A program made the translations under genes and the position numbers. Positions 43,629 through 53,759 of a DNA stretch of 64,000 bases are shown in pieces; position 1 is the first letter of the stretch; every line of letters begins with the position of its first letter. The notes under the pieces were generated by a model that searched no databases, was not told the origin of the DNA, and saw only the letters and a list, made by a program, of their open reading frames with translations. Origin of the DNA: Agarophyton chilense (lineage: Eukaryota; Rhodophyta; Florideophyceae; Gracilariales; Gracilariaceae); contig JARGXX010000079.1 of the NCBI GenBank assembly GCA_030374765.1, forward strand, positions 992,001 through 1,056,000. Reading direction: 5' to 3'.

Positions 43629-44480
43629 TCACCTGACACAGCCTGCACGAGGACAGAACCAATAAGGGAAGTCAGATATCAGCGGTTTCACGATCACGAC
43701 ATAAAGCGTACTGGTGAACTTGGCAATGCTTTCTTGTTTGATGGCCTTGAATTCCGGTGGGCTACAGTAGCTACGAAGGTACAAAGGGTAGATACAAAGG
43801 GTAAAGCTCAAAACGTGTTACCGATTCAAAATACTCGAATGGATTCTTGTGCACTGACGCGAGAACATCATGTGATGATGTGGCTTTACAGAGGTATTTC
43901 GTGGTCAACAACGGTACTGCAGCATCCAAGGGTTTTAGTCGCGTTCATTTTTTTTCCGGGGATTAAACCATTTTTCAAAGTTTGAACGTCTGGGCATCTC
44001 ACAGATCGTGATAACCATCGAATATGGAAAGATGAATGTGTATTTCGGCAACCAAAGACATTGGTCACTGGCCTTTTTATTTTGCTGCTGAAGGTGAAAA
44101 CATCCACGGAGAGAAAGGCCATCTCCTGCTCGTAGGAACCATAAATGGCTTATCTGCTTCCTTCACATATCCGAAGCAAGACAGAAGGACATCGATAATT
44201 TTTGTAGCGGTAAATAGCTCCGTATTCCAGATCCCCTGCTTGAAGCTGTTCCGTGTCTTTAGAAAAGCCCAAGCTCTGTTGGTCAGAGCTAAGCCAAATC
44301 TCTGTCACTATGACGGGTTCTTTGATTTGGAGGGAAGAGTTCATGGTGTGAATAATTTGTTTGGGGAACTAAATCACCATCATTCTACTTCGATTTCGCT
44401 CCACATTTGCCGCGTACCACGTTCTCTGAAGATGTGCTACAACAGGGCAAAGGAGGGAGAGCTTGTGAGACATCTTGGCT
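43629..44480 (-). mobile_element. Degenerate LINE endonuclease fragment
   Basis: Minus-strand reading of 44150-44344 gives KEPVIVTEIWLSSDQQSLGF and YGAIYRYKNYRCPSVLLRI, which fit the apurinic-like endonuclease of non-LTR retrotransposons (the TE-x-WLS motif, then Y-x-x-x-R). The next segment has FLSVDVFTFSSKIKRPVTNV, matching the following strand, and then CRNTHSSFHIRWL. Frames change between segments and stops intervene, so it is an old remnant. No reverse transcriptase part was found nearby. Confidence 0.45.
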
Positions 44481-45077
44481 CGGTCAAGCACAATAAGTGA
44501 TTGAAGATATGAGAGACTGCTTCGTGTGGTAGATCGTACTCATTCGGGTCGAGAAACTACAGTGGTTCGAATGTGGCGGCATTGGTTAAGACTCGTTTAA
44601 TTTTAAGAGTGGAGCTAAAGAGAAACGGCGGGGGTAACACAACGTGGAGTGCGTACTGGGTCGGCTGAAGGTGAACTGCTGGACGTTTGTCAACACGACA
44701 TCTAATTCCTTGTTCATAGGAAAGTTTGAGTGCAGACAGACAGAGGTATTGTAGTTTACTGAAAACACGGCACAAACAGGATATGTTTTAAGAAAGATAG
44801 ATCGGATAAGTGATGCTATCTAACAGTGCGAGTTCAAAGACGCTTAACGCAATTAAGGGTGAAACATGGCAGTAAGACATAAAGCTTTGCAAAAGGGCCC
44901 ACGCGGGCTAAGATGTGGGTGAGTTTTCCATGGACTTGGAGTGTTTGACGAACTCAACCCATTGAGCCGGAGTTCTCTGCACGTTTCCACTGCTATTGTA
45001 CGAGAGTAGTAGTCGTGGAAAACATATATGGTTAGTAGCTGGACCACGAACGAGCGACAGGCGGGTAAAGGGTAGAC
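44481..45077. other. Stretch between the LINE remnant and the metallothionein gene
   Basis: No supportable gene on either strand. The end next to 45077 should contain the 3' UTR of the minus-strand metallothionein gene. Confidence 0.4.
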
Positions 45078-45293
45078 TTACCACTGACAGGAATCCTTTC
45101 CACAATGACAATAAGGACCACACTGGCAGTCAGCCTTATTGCATTCAGTTTCCATGGCTTTCATGACATCGCTGATTAGCACAGAGCCACACCCACAAGA
45201 AGCACCACAACCACACTTGCCGCCGCCAGCAGCGCAGCTGCAATCGGCCCACTTCTCACAACCAAAGGACGGCGAGGCAGTTTCAGAGGCCAT
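45078..45293 (-). CDS. Metallothionein-like protein
   Basis: 71 residues, 13 of them Cys, starting at ATG 45293 (MASETASPSFGCEKW). Cysteines fall into two clusters: residues 12-36 with DCSC, KCGC and SCGC, and residues 51-69 with ECNKADCQC, YCHC and DSC, separated by a Cys-free spacer. There are five CxC motifs. This two-cluster layout is that of metallothioneins, which bind Cu, Zn or Cd in the cytosol and buffer metals and oxidative stress. The stop codon overlaps a splice-donor-like sequence (TGGTAAGTC), so a longer spliced C-terminus is possible. A metal-response-like TGCGCAC lies about 250 bp upstream (45542-45548). The exact metal preference cannot be read from the sequence. Confidence 0.85.
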   Translation of the reverse strand: MASETASPSFGCEKWADCSCAAGGGKCGCGASCGCGSVLISDVMKAMETECNKADCQCGPYCHCGKDSCQW

Positions 45294-46950
45294 GTTCGAG
45301 TAGGAAAACGATAATTGGAGTCAAGTAACCAGAAGCGCCAGTGAAGGAGGGTCAACTCAATGCTCTGACGGAAGCCAGGCTTGGTTGGGTCCGAGGCTGT
45401 GGCTGCGAATTTAAGCGGACTGATGGCACGGCGCACTGCCGGTACTCTATAATATCTTACTGAAAACTTGCATTTAGGCGTGCCCGATCGCCTGCAGATC
45501 GGCCAACCGTTGCATTTGATACAGTTCGTGGGAGCGCGCCGTGCGCACGCGATCGAGCACGTATGCGTGCGCGTGGAACAGTCAGCCAGCGTTTCGGCTG
45601 CCCTGTTCAGCTTTTGATATCACACAGCCACCCACATTCACGAGATTGTGCAGAGATTGGCCAAAATTGATTTCACCTCGTCTCGCGACAATTGTTGACA
45701 AAACATTGCTTCCCCGCCTACCTGTTTCCACGACATAAAGTTAAGCATGAAAGGGTAACTTTCCCGTCGCAAGAGGGGTCGATTTGACGAGTGTCTTCCG
45801 AGAGACATGCTACCGAGAGACATGCTAACGTGCAACGGTGTGTGGACAAGTTACTGACGGATACATGGGCAAGGTTTGGACAGTTAACAGCGAACCATAC
45901 GTACTCGTATATATTCTCCTGATTTACAGAGCCACTGCGAGTAACACAATGAAGATGACGCAGTTGCTACGGCGAACAGTCCTGGGGTCTCGCTACTATT
46001 CACTAGCTGAAACGCAAAAAACATACCAAAGAATAATCACACGAATAGGAGTCGCAAAATGAAAGCGTAGATTAACACTCCAAATCTGGCCCCAAGCTTT
46101 TAGGAGCACAAACGAGTTCTGTGCCCATGTCCGAGGTCAGTGCAGACCTGTAAGATGAAAACCCTCAAAATCAACATCAGTACAGTTTTTCAACGGAGAT
46201 TTTTGTTCATCTAACTACGTTTTACGCTGAAGAGAAACCACTACGATATGAATGAGTATAACAGTAAAGAAGACTGCAAACCGCGTTGTTCTTCGATGTA
46301 ATTTGACCAATGTAACTCGACGAGACACGTTTCTGAAGCAAGGACGAGAACAAATGTGTATCCTCCGAAACGGATCAAACTCAACACAACCCTTTCTGAG
46401 GCGGAGGGAACTATCGAAAGCTAATATGTTTAGGCAACTGAGTTCGTGTTAAACGCAATAAGCTGAGTGCAACGCCATCAAGCAGCTACACGCTCACGAA
46501 AGGGACTGCTACTTCTCCGCCTCTTCGAGGACCCAGTTCAAGAATGGCTTCCCGGAATCGGGCGTGCAGGCCATTTTCCAGCGTGCTCCGTGGAACAGAC
46601 AACATTTCTATTGGTGAAGCGAAACAGATAGATATTCTTGTTTGAACTCGTATATTGAATCATAAGATGCAACCCCAAAATATCTTGGCGGAATGCAGCA
46701 TCACTATACTTGTTTGGAAAATGCAACGCTTCTTTGTCAGCCTGCTGGTGTACAATGATCGATGAGCAAAAGAAACATAATCCCTCTGGAATGAACGTCC
46801 TGTCATCAGCATTCTAAAGGCATGACTCGGGGCTATAAACTATCTATTGGATCTTCTACATTGGGCTCTTTTCAAGGTTTGTTCTTGGACACACGACCCT
46901 AGGAGCGAGTCTGATTGACATCTCAAGCCATTGAGAACAAACTACTTTCA
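45294..46950. other. 1.66 kb without a supportable gene
   Basis: Divergent promoter region between the minus-strand metallothionein and the plus-strand metalloprotease. Only short isolated open frames occur. A palindromic GTGCGCAC at 45541-45548 contains TGCGCAC, which fits the animal metal-response core TGCRCNC, but such factors are not established in algae. Confidence 0.4.
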
Positions 46951-48318
46951 ATGCCCGATCATTGTTCCTCCTTTAGCTCAAGATACAACACAGTGGGCGT
47001 TCTTTTGTCAGTTATCCAACTCTTCCAGTTTAATTTGGCAATGAACTGTACCACCAAGAACGGTTTCAAACTGTGTGAGATTCCTCTTGACATCCCACCA
47101 CCCCCCTTCGACTATGGCATCCCACTTGACAGAAACATATCTCGCCCGAGACAAGGACCAATCCAGCAACAAAATGTGTCTGTTCGCCAGAACGATGGCA
47201 AGTTTATCGCGGATATTTTCGGAGAGAAAACAGACTCTCGTGTGAAAGCGGTGCAATACTGCATGCAACTCGCATCCGAATCTTGGCCGTCTGCGATGCC
47301 TGTGACGGTGAAAGTCAACTTCTCAGATATGGGAAGCGGACTGTTGTTAGGCTCGGCACAGCCTTCGAGAAGTTGGATCGTAAATGACTTCATCTGCCCC
47401 GTGGCTCTTGCTGAAGCAATTGTAGTGGAAGATTTAAACAGTGGTTTAAGTGGAAACTCGGCTTATGACATTCTCATGACCATCAACACTGGGACGCAAT
47501 GGTACGAAGGCACTGATGCCAATGTTCCAAGAGGGCATTTCGACCTAGTCACAGTTTGTTTACATGAAATATATCACGGCCTGTACATGACCAGTGGAAA
47601 TATTGGAGTATCTTGGAGTGCGGTGCAACAATCATACTCGGCGGTATTCTTCCGAGACAACGTGGGTGGAAGATTTGATGCGTTCATGGCCAACCAAGAC
47701 GGTTGCCAAATCTCAGCTTATAAGGATAGTCCGCAAGATCTGGGCACTGTTCTTACGGGGAACAATCTTTGGTTTGGCTCCGATTCGAAGATCGTAGCCA
47801 GACTGCATGCACCCACACCATTTGTTGCCGGGTCTTCGCTTTACCATCTGTCCGAGTCGGTGTACGGACACACTGGGGACGATAATGATCTGATGACGCC
47901 GGCCATAAGTTCCAACTATGGACAGCATAACATTGGACGTGTGTTGGCGGAGATGCAGAAGTTAATAATGAACGTTGATGGAAAACTTGGAGCAAAAGCA
48001 TGTGCCACAATCAACGCGCCGCAGGTGGATGATTCTCCGATTGCAGAACAGAGGCCGGGGGTTCCTGATAACGAGACGGAGGGTGTTGGCTGCGGGGATG
48101 GGTTTCGTATAAGCATTGGGGTAAAGTGTCTGAATGGATGGATACTTGTTGGCAGTGGGATTGCAGCCGTAGCGTTTGTAGCGATTTCAGCTGTTGTGGT
48201 AGCTATGGCGATTTCGAGCCGTCACAGAGAAGCTGCAATGCAACGCGAAAGAAGACAGCAGCGGAGAGCTCGGGAACATATTTCGATCGGTGACGGGAAC
48301 GCTGGTGGGCTAGTGTAG
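46951..48318 (+). CDS. Membrane-anchored HExxH zinc metalloprotease-like protein
   Basis: 455 residues from ATG 46951. The frame stays open upstream but offers only a TTG. The N-terminus has a basic then hydrophobic stretch (SSRYNTVGVLLSVIQLFQFN), a probable signal peptide. Residues 205-209 are HEIYH inside LVTVCLHEIYHGLYM, the zinc-binding HExxH helix with its catalytic Glu. Downstream, HLSESVYGHTGDDNDLMTP (about 299-317) and SSNYGQHNIG resemble the C-terminal motif after the active site in secreted bacterial-type metallopeptidases (D-L-M-x-P). Residues 397-421 form a membrane segment followed by a basic cytoplasmic tail (RHREAAMQRERRQQRRAR). Likely a cell-surface protease facing outwards. 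The exact peptidase family and substrate are unknown. Confidence 0.7.
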   Translation: MPDHCSSFSSRYNTVGVLLSVIQLFQFNLAMNCTTKNGFKLCEIPLDIPPPPFDYGIPLDRNISRPRQGPIQQQNVSVRQNDGKFIADIFGEKTDSRVKAVQYCMQLASESWPSAMPVTVKVNFSDMGSGLLLGSAQPSRSWIVNDFICPVALAEAIVVEDLNSGLSGNSAYDILMTINTGTQWYEGTDANVPRGHFDLVTVCLHEIYHGLYMTSGNIGVSWSAVQQSYSAVFFRDNVGGRFDAFMANQDGCQISAYKDSPQDLGTVLTGNNLWFGSDSKIVARLHAPTPFVAGSSLYHLSESVYGHTGDDNDLMTPAISSNYGQHNIGRVLAEMQKLIMNVDGKLGAKACATINAPQVDDSPIAEQRPGVPDNETEGVGCGDGFRISIGVKCLNGWILVGSGIAAVAFVAISAVVVAMAISSRHREAAMQRERRQQRRAREHISIGDGNAGGLV

Positions 48319-48872
48319 CAAGAGTAATCATCTGATTTTGCGCGATACGACCGTTAAAACTAACTGTCGTTTGGCAAGTACGACGCTCTAGTAGCAGTCT
48401 ATATTGCTAACCCATAGCGCCCTTTGTACCTTCGTAGCATTGGCCGTTTGGGTGACGCTTACTGTATCGAAAGACGGATGGAACGTTTTCCGCACAGGAA
48501 TTTGGAAGTGATGGTGATCACATTCGAGGTGATCTGCCACGCGAGGTGCCGACGTAGGCAGGCCACGTCGGCCAGCAGCGCAAAGCAGCGCAGCGCAGCA
48601 CAGAGCTTTTGGGCGTTTTTCGGTACAAATGAGGCACATTCAAAATATGCGGCAGCCGCCGCGCCGTAAGGCGTATCTAAGCCGTTACCCGCGCTCCCCG
48701 CGCGCCGCTCGGGGGCCGCCAGCTCGCCGAAGTAATGGCACGCAAGCTGGTTGCCACGTCGTCGCGCCCCCCACCGGTGCATCATTCTGTCACCCCCACA
48801 AGCCCCCCGCACCTTCCCCTCCCCTTCTTTGTCGTCCGCCGTCGTCCCACCGTCGTTTTTCCGCCGTCTAAG
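48319..48872. other. Intergenic region upstream of the first thioredoxin
   Basis: GC-rich, with short GCAGCGCAAAGCAGC-type repeats near 48575-48600 and a C/T-rich leader from 48790. The frame of the next gene is open from 48735, but the upstream part is Pro/Arg/His-rich and unlike a transit peptide start, so I start the gene at 48873. Confidence 0.45.
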
Positions 48873-49361
48873 ATGGCACATTCAGCTTTCCAGGCGTCCA
48901 CATCTCTCCTCCCTCGCCACGGCAGCCACCCTCACTCCGCGGTGATCTGCACACGCTCCCCGCCGAGCGCCCGGGTCACCACCGTCTCGCCCTCACAGCT
49001 TTCCAAGCTTCTCGCCGCTTCGCACCGATCTTCAAACATCGTGGTGTTGAAGTGCTACGCAGACTACTGTCGCAGCTGCAAGGGCGTCGAGCCAAAGTTT
49101 CGGAAGATCGCTGCTGCCTATCAATCCGATCAGCCCGATCAGCCGCATGGCCCAAACATAACCTTCTGTCAGATGGACTATGCTCTGAATGAGTCGTTCT
49201 GCAAAGAAACTCTGGGCGTTCACACCCTCCCCTTCTTCTCCATTTGGAAGGATGGCCACTACGTGAACGGCGAGGCTATAGGCTGGCAATCCATCAACAG
49301 GAAACTCGTCCACAATATCGACGCGCTTGTCAAGCCCACCCTCGCGACTGCTATCTCATGA
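48873..49361 (+). CDS. Atypical (ACHT-like) plastid thioredoxin, CRSC active site
   Basis: 162 residues from ATG 48873 in the context CTAAGATGG. Residues 1-35 are Ser/Thr/Arg/His-rich with almost no acid, a plausible plastid transit peptide. The thioredoxin fold follows: NIVVLKCYADYCRSCKGVEP holds the redox pair Cys66/Cys69, and HTLPFFSIW carries the cis-proline. The CxxC spelling and the local context (Y-A-D-Y-C-R-S-C-K) resemble ACHT/thioredoxin-like proteins of plastids rather than the canonical WCGPC. Expected role is thiol-disulphide exchange in the stroma, possibly oxidation signalling. A second gene of this kind lies at 57148. Confidence 0.8.
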   Translation: MAHSAFQASTSLLPRHGSHPHSAVICTRSPPSARVTTVSPSQLSKLLAASHRSSNIVVLKCYADYCRSCKGVEPKFRKIAAAYQSDQPDQPHGPNITFCQMDYALNESFCKETLGVHTLPFFSIWKDGHYVNGEAIGWQSINRKLVHNIDALVKPTLATAIS

Positions 49362-49868
49362 CGTCATCCGCGTTAACTATCGCACAGCGCCTAACCGCTT
49401 TTGTACAATACTTCTAAAGCATATTTTGCCCCCGTGTCCTCGCTTTGCACCGCGCAAAGCGATAGCCAAGTATGTTTGTACCTCGTAGATTACATGCTTT
49501 AACAACAAGTCTGTACACACGCGCGTCTTTACTGATGTACGCCTTCGGACAGAACTGTCAGCAGTCACATATTCATCTCTGCTCCAACTTAAGCGTCGCC
49601 TCATCCCCTACGCTGTACGACCCTCGTACTTCACTCATCCGTAACGTATTCCTACCCTTCACGGCGCGCTCTATTTCAATTGGCCATCCCGCCCAATCTC
49701 CGCCCGATCTCTTTCTAGCTTGCCCAACACACTGCCTGCCCCCTTTGCCTATCACATCTTGCACAGTTGCTAGTTGGACGCCCATTTTTCTCTCTCAAAT
49801 CCCACATCCAGTCCTTAAGAATGTTAGTACCGCAGTTATGGAGCTAAACGGCACAAATAAACATTGAG
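49362..49868. other. Region between convergent thioredoxin and importin genes
   Basis: 507 bp downstream of two genes that point at each other. No gene seen. A minus-strand importin 3' UTR and a plus-strand thioredoxin 3' UTR must share it. An AATAAA at 49855-49860 on the plus strand could serve the thioredoxin transcript. Confidence 0.45.
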
Positions 49869-52800
49869 TTAGCTCTGTAATCGTTTTGCAAGTTCTTCCA
49901 TCCATGATCTGTCTTCTTCGCTAACTTTTCCCCACCACGACTCAAAATTAGATTGTTTCACTTTGCTGATAAAATATTCTCCCTCATTTATATCATCCAA
50001 TGGGTTTGCTCTGTATCCTCCTTCGTCATCACGATCATGACCGTCGTCAAGCTCGAGTAGTCCAACGTCGAGTGCGCCATTGGACGCACCTAACTCATGC
50101 AGCTGCGCCACGGAAAATCCAGTCTCCGCTGCAAGTTTTTCGATTGCTTGATTGTATGGCTCGGGTGTCTCATCCAGAACATTGGTCGCGTCTTGGTCGT
50201 CATCAAGATCGGAACCGCTGCCATCGGAAGTTGAATGATACCCAAATCCATTCGTTTCTTTTGATAGAGCCGCGAGATTGCTTCCAGCGTTTGCTGCGTT
50301 TTTGGCAGCAGTTACTCGTTGGGTATCAATCATTTGTTGCAAACACACTGCTATATGTAGCAATTGTGCCTTTTGATCGTTCCTCAGATCATTGCTGCAC
50401 AACATTGCAGACAATCCAAGAATCACGGCCTTTTTCGAATGTATTCTCTCAAACAACTGCAGCTTCCCTGTTTGTGAACCTATTAGTTGAAGAGTGGATT
50501 GCACGCTCAAAGCTTTTAACACGTGTTCCGCATCTATGTACACACACAGCATCACCACTGACACCAGTCGTTGAGGTAGATTGATTTCATCATCTCTGCT
50601 TCTTACACATCTTTCTCCAGCTCTCAGTGCGATTTCGATCGCCACCCCCCTAAGCACCTCCGTTGGTCGCGGCTTCATCTTATCAAGATTCAATAACAGG
50701 TGCTCTGCAATCATCGACCCAAACACAGCATCCCCATCTTCATATGCCGTCGACCATAGGTTGCGTGCGATGTGCACAAATGTGTTTATGCCGTGCGGCA
50801 TTTGCGCAATAGCCGGCATGTCATACATGAGAAACCCCTCGATGGCGTCCATCATTTGTTCGATGTAGTCACCAGCCCAATCGTCAAAGGCTTTTACCAT
50901 CTTTCCGATCATAGAGCGCAGAAATGGTGTGAGCTCAATCTCGTGCTCACCAAGTTGGACTATGAGTGCGCCAAGAACGTCAAGTAGCTCCTCAATAAAA
51001 ACCTGGTGATTCTCCTGAAACATTCTTTCTAAGAGAGGATGCAGCTCTTTTTCGACGGAGACAAGCAATTCCTTCTTCTCCTCCAATTTTGGCTGGCACC
51101 ACTCGCCAATAGACGACAGCACAGACGAAATTAGATACAGAACCTGAGCCGCGGTGAACGCCAGTTCATCGTCTTCGTCGTCACCTTCGGCGAGAATGCT
51201 CTGAGCAGAATGTTGGAATGCGGCTATTAATCTTTGTAGGACCGGATGAGCAAGTGGCATGACCTCATCCGGATATCGGCAGATAAGCTTATCTAACGAA
51301 GGAATGAGGGACAAGTAGCTGTCAGTCATGATGTCCATTAGACTCAGAAGACGCTGCATCAGCTGTGGAGCAAACGTTCGAATCAGCTCTCCTGGGCCGT
51401 CCTGATCGATGAGGTATTGCAACGCCCCAGCAGCTGCAGCTTGAACAGGAAGTTCTGAATCAGACAGCAGTGCTACGCAGCCTCGCAAGGACGCCTCCCC
51501 TAATTCGCCCCCAAATTCTTTCCAATCACACGAAGCAACCTGACCCAGCAACCACGCCGCTTCTGACCGTAAGAAACCAAATTCAGATTGCAGATCAGGG
51601 TGGACATGTTTCTTCAGGATCATGAGAAACGTGCTTGACAATTCTGGTTTTGACATTAGCTTTCCTTTGACGGCTGCGAGGGAAGCAAATGCGCCAACTT
51701 TCTGACGAGAGAGGGAAATGCGTTGGGGAGAGTTGGGAGCGGCGGCGAGATAAGGGTTAAGGACAGAATCGTGAAGGTATTGAAGAAAAGGTAGGACTGT
51801 TTTCTTGGATCGCAAATCAGCCATCTTGGACAACAGATTGGAGGCTGCGATACGCGGTGAAGTGAAGTCGTCGGTAAAATCATACTGCTTGCGCACATAT
51901 TCGCTAGGATCGGTCATCCACACCTCCTCGTCGGCATCTGAAAAGCAGAGATACGAAAAGACAACACCGGTGAGCAAATTGCTGACATGCGGGTAAACGA
52001 TAGCCCAAAGGCTGGCTATCTCAATGGCTTCTTCGACAAAGTCCAAAGCACTGTGAGCGACGCGCTTGCTGACCTGACAGCCGTTACTTTTAGAAAATAG
52101 AACCTCAAGCATAACCTTGGTAGCCTTTTCCGAATGGTTGTCTCTATAGTTCTGTGCGACTTTCTTGGCCCATGGCTCATCGAGCGGGATTCGATTTGGT
52201 GAACCGTAGCGCTTGAGAAACTTGAGAATAATCTGCGAGATCCACTTTTTTGTCTTCGATTCCGGTTCGTACAGAAGATCATCCGGGTCTTGTACGTATG
52301 GATGTAACGAAGGCCTTCTAAGTGTTTCAAAGAAGACATTCATCCAGTTGTCGAACACGTTGGGTTCTGCAAGGATGGGAGGAATCATGAAATGAGAGCA
52401 GCTCCAAAACACCTTGACGATAAGGCGCTGGGCCAGACATGCGTTGCGACGGTCATCGTGTGGGACAGGAGGCTTGGCGACAAGCGAGTCTAGATGGGAG
52501 TAAAGAGCGAAAAGAGTGGGAAAGAGACCGGCGGCAATGGTCTCCAGCGGTTGTCGAGGGTGAAGCAGGCCAACATCGTTGGGGTCGGAGGCGAGCAGTT
52601 TGTTGGGATCTCTGCTCTTGAACTCGTAGCACTTGACAAGCTGGCGCAAAGCGATGAGGGCGGCGTGCACTCGGGCGGAGTCACCGCTTGAGAGATAATC
52701 GCCGATGGAACTGTACAGACTGGGCCACTTGGAAGGGAAATCGGTGACAATGAGCCAGCGAGTGGTCTCGGCGAGGACGCCCTCGATGTTGGTGGCACGA

Positions 52801-53081
52801 ACGACGGCAAGGGCGTCGAGCAGATTGTCGCGGAGGCGCTGACGCGCAGCTTCGTGGAGGACATTGTTCTGGCGGTTGGAGCGAACGAGGTTCTTGAGAC
52901 GGAGGGCGGCGGCAGGAGCGACGACGGGATCGGAGGTGGCGGAAAGACGGAGAAGGGAAGCGGCATGGTCGGGGTGGGGGGCGCAGTGGGCAAGAAGAGA
53001 CTCTGCGGCGGCGCGGTCTGCGGCGGAATTGGAAAGGGTGGCGGCGAGCGCGCGGGCAAGCGACTGGACGTCGTCGGCCAT
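49869..53081 (-). CDS. Importin-beta family karyopherin, importin-7/8 (Nmd5/Sxm1) type
   Basis: 1070 residues without an intron, starting at ATG 53081 (MADDVQSLARALAATL). The upstream open frame to 53354 is Arg/Pro-rich and unlike an importin, so I exclude it. The N-terminal part is HEAT-like and Ala/Leu-rich (importin-beta N-terminal domain, about 20-100, with APAAALRLKNLV). The middle carries EEVWMTDPSEYVRKQYDF, the conserved E/D-P-x-E-Y-x-R pattern of the importin-7/8 group. An acidic loop (EGDDEDDELAF, around residue 640) follows, as in this family. The C-terminus is acidic and ends in FESWWGKVSEEDRSWMEEL. Imports cargo such as ribosomal proteins and signalling proteins using RanGTP (family knowledge). 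Length fits importin-7/8 (about 1040). Confidence 0.9.
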   Translation of the reverse strand: MADDVQSLARALAATLSNSAADRAAAESLLAHCAPHPDHAASLLRLSATSDPVVAPAAALRLKNLVRSNRQNNVLHEAARQRLRDNLLDALAVVRATNIEGVLAETTRWLIVTDFPSKWPSLYSSIGDYLSSGDSARVHAALIALRQLVKCYEFKSRDPNKLLASDPNDVGLLHPRQPLETIAAGLFPTLFALYSHLDSLVAKPPVPHDDRRNACLAQRLIVKVFWSCSHFMIPPILAEPNVFDNWMNVFFETLRRPSLHPYVQDPDDLLYEPESKTKKWISQIILKFLKRYGSPNRIPLDEPWAKKVAQNYRDNHSEKATKVMLEVLFSKSNGCQVSKRVAHSALDFVEEAIEIASLWAIVYPHVSNLLTGVVFSYLCFSDADEEVWMTDPSEYVRKQYDFTDDFTSPRIAASNLLSKMADLRSKKTVLPFLQYLHDSVLNPYLAAAPNSPQRISLSRQKVGAFASLAAVKGKLMSKPELSSTFLMILKKHVHPDLQSEFGFLRSEAAWLLGQVASCDWKEFGGELGEASLRGCVALLSDSELPVQAAAAGALQYLIDQDGPGELIRTFAPQLMQRLLSLMDIMTDSYLSLIPSLDKLICRYPDEVMPLAHPVLQRLIAAFQHSAQSILAEGDDEDDELAFTAAQVLYLISSVLSSIGEWCQPKLEEKKELLVSVEKELHPLLERMFQENHQVFIEELLDVLGALIVQLGEHEIELTPFLRSMIGKMVKAFDDWAGDYIEQMMDAIEGFLMYDMPAIAQMPHGINTFVHIARNLWSTAYEDGDAVFGSMIAEHLLLNLDKMKPRPTEVLRGVAIEIALRAGERCVRSRDDEINLPQRLVSVVMLCVYIDAEHVLKALSVQSTLQLIGSQTGKLQLFERIHSKKAVILGLSAMLCSNDLRNDQKAQLLHIAVCLQQMIDTQRVTAAKNAANAGSNLAALSKETNGFGYHSTSDGSGSDLDDDQDATNVLDETPEPYNQAIEKLAAETGFSVAQLHELGASNGALDVGLLELDDGHDRDDEGGYRANPLDDINEGEYFISKVKQSNFESWWGKVSEEDRSWMEELAKRLQS

Positions 53082-53759
53082 GAGCAAGGGCGGTTTGGGG
53101 GGGGGGTCTGCAATAGGGGCGGGAGGGCGTGTTGTAGGGGGGTGCGCGACACGCTCTTGGAAGGCATGTTGGAGGGATAGCTGGAGACGGCGGCAAGAGA
53201 GCCGTTTTGCGCATAAGCGTCGCGGGCGGCCAGGAGCGCGCGGTCGGCTGGGCGTGCACGCTCTGCTGCAATGCAGCGTTTCCTTACAGTAGCTTCGCCG
53301 CGTCCACGCCGCCACAGCCAATTCGCGATCGCCAAGTGGTCCCGTTTCGTCCATCTATCTTCCACAACTCACCGAGAGCGAACAAGCGCGTGCACACGCG
53401 CAGGTAAACTTACGCGTGCACGAGGTGGAATCCGCACCTCAATCACTCTGGTCTCATTGTTGAATACACCCTCCGACTGTAACCCTGCAATTTCGTCGCC
53501 GCGTCTTCTCTCCGACTCCCATGCTCCAACTCCACCACGGAAACTCCCTTCATCTGCCTCACCAAAGATATCGCAATCAGCCGTGCCTCTCCACCATCGC
53601 ACGCGATCGGCCTGCCGCCTCGCTCTGGCTGCGCATCGCTCTCGTGATTGCCCCAACCCCGTCTCCGCTACTTCCACGTCCACGCACCGTCTCCATCCCT
53701 CTCACATTTCCGCGTCCATTGCGTCCGCACAGATGCCACTCTTTGATACGGCGCAAACA
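53082..53759. other. Intergenic region upstream of the importin gene
   Basis: 678 bp between two minus-strand genes. The segment near 53082-53250 is strongly GC-rich and should hold the promoter and 5' UTR of the importin gene. Open frames on both strands here are products of the GC-rich composition. Confidence 0.5.

Noticed and set aside
44036-44500. Plus-strand 154-codon frame
   Set aside because: Overlaps the LINE endonuclease remnant on the opposite strand, which has recognisable motifs; the plus translation has none.
46915-46950. Earlier start for the metalloprotease
   Set aside because: The extension begins with TTG; ATG 46951 gives a sensible signal peptide.
52490-53365. Second minus-strand frame overlapping the importin N-terminus
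   Set aside because: Pro/Ser/Arg-rich frame shadow of the importin gene in GC-rich DNA.
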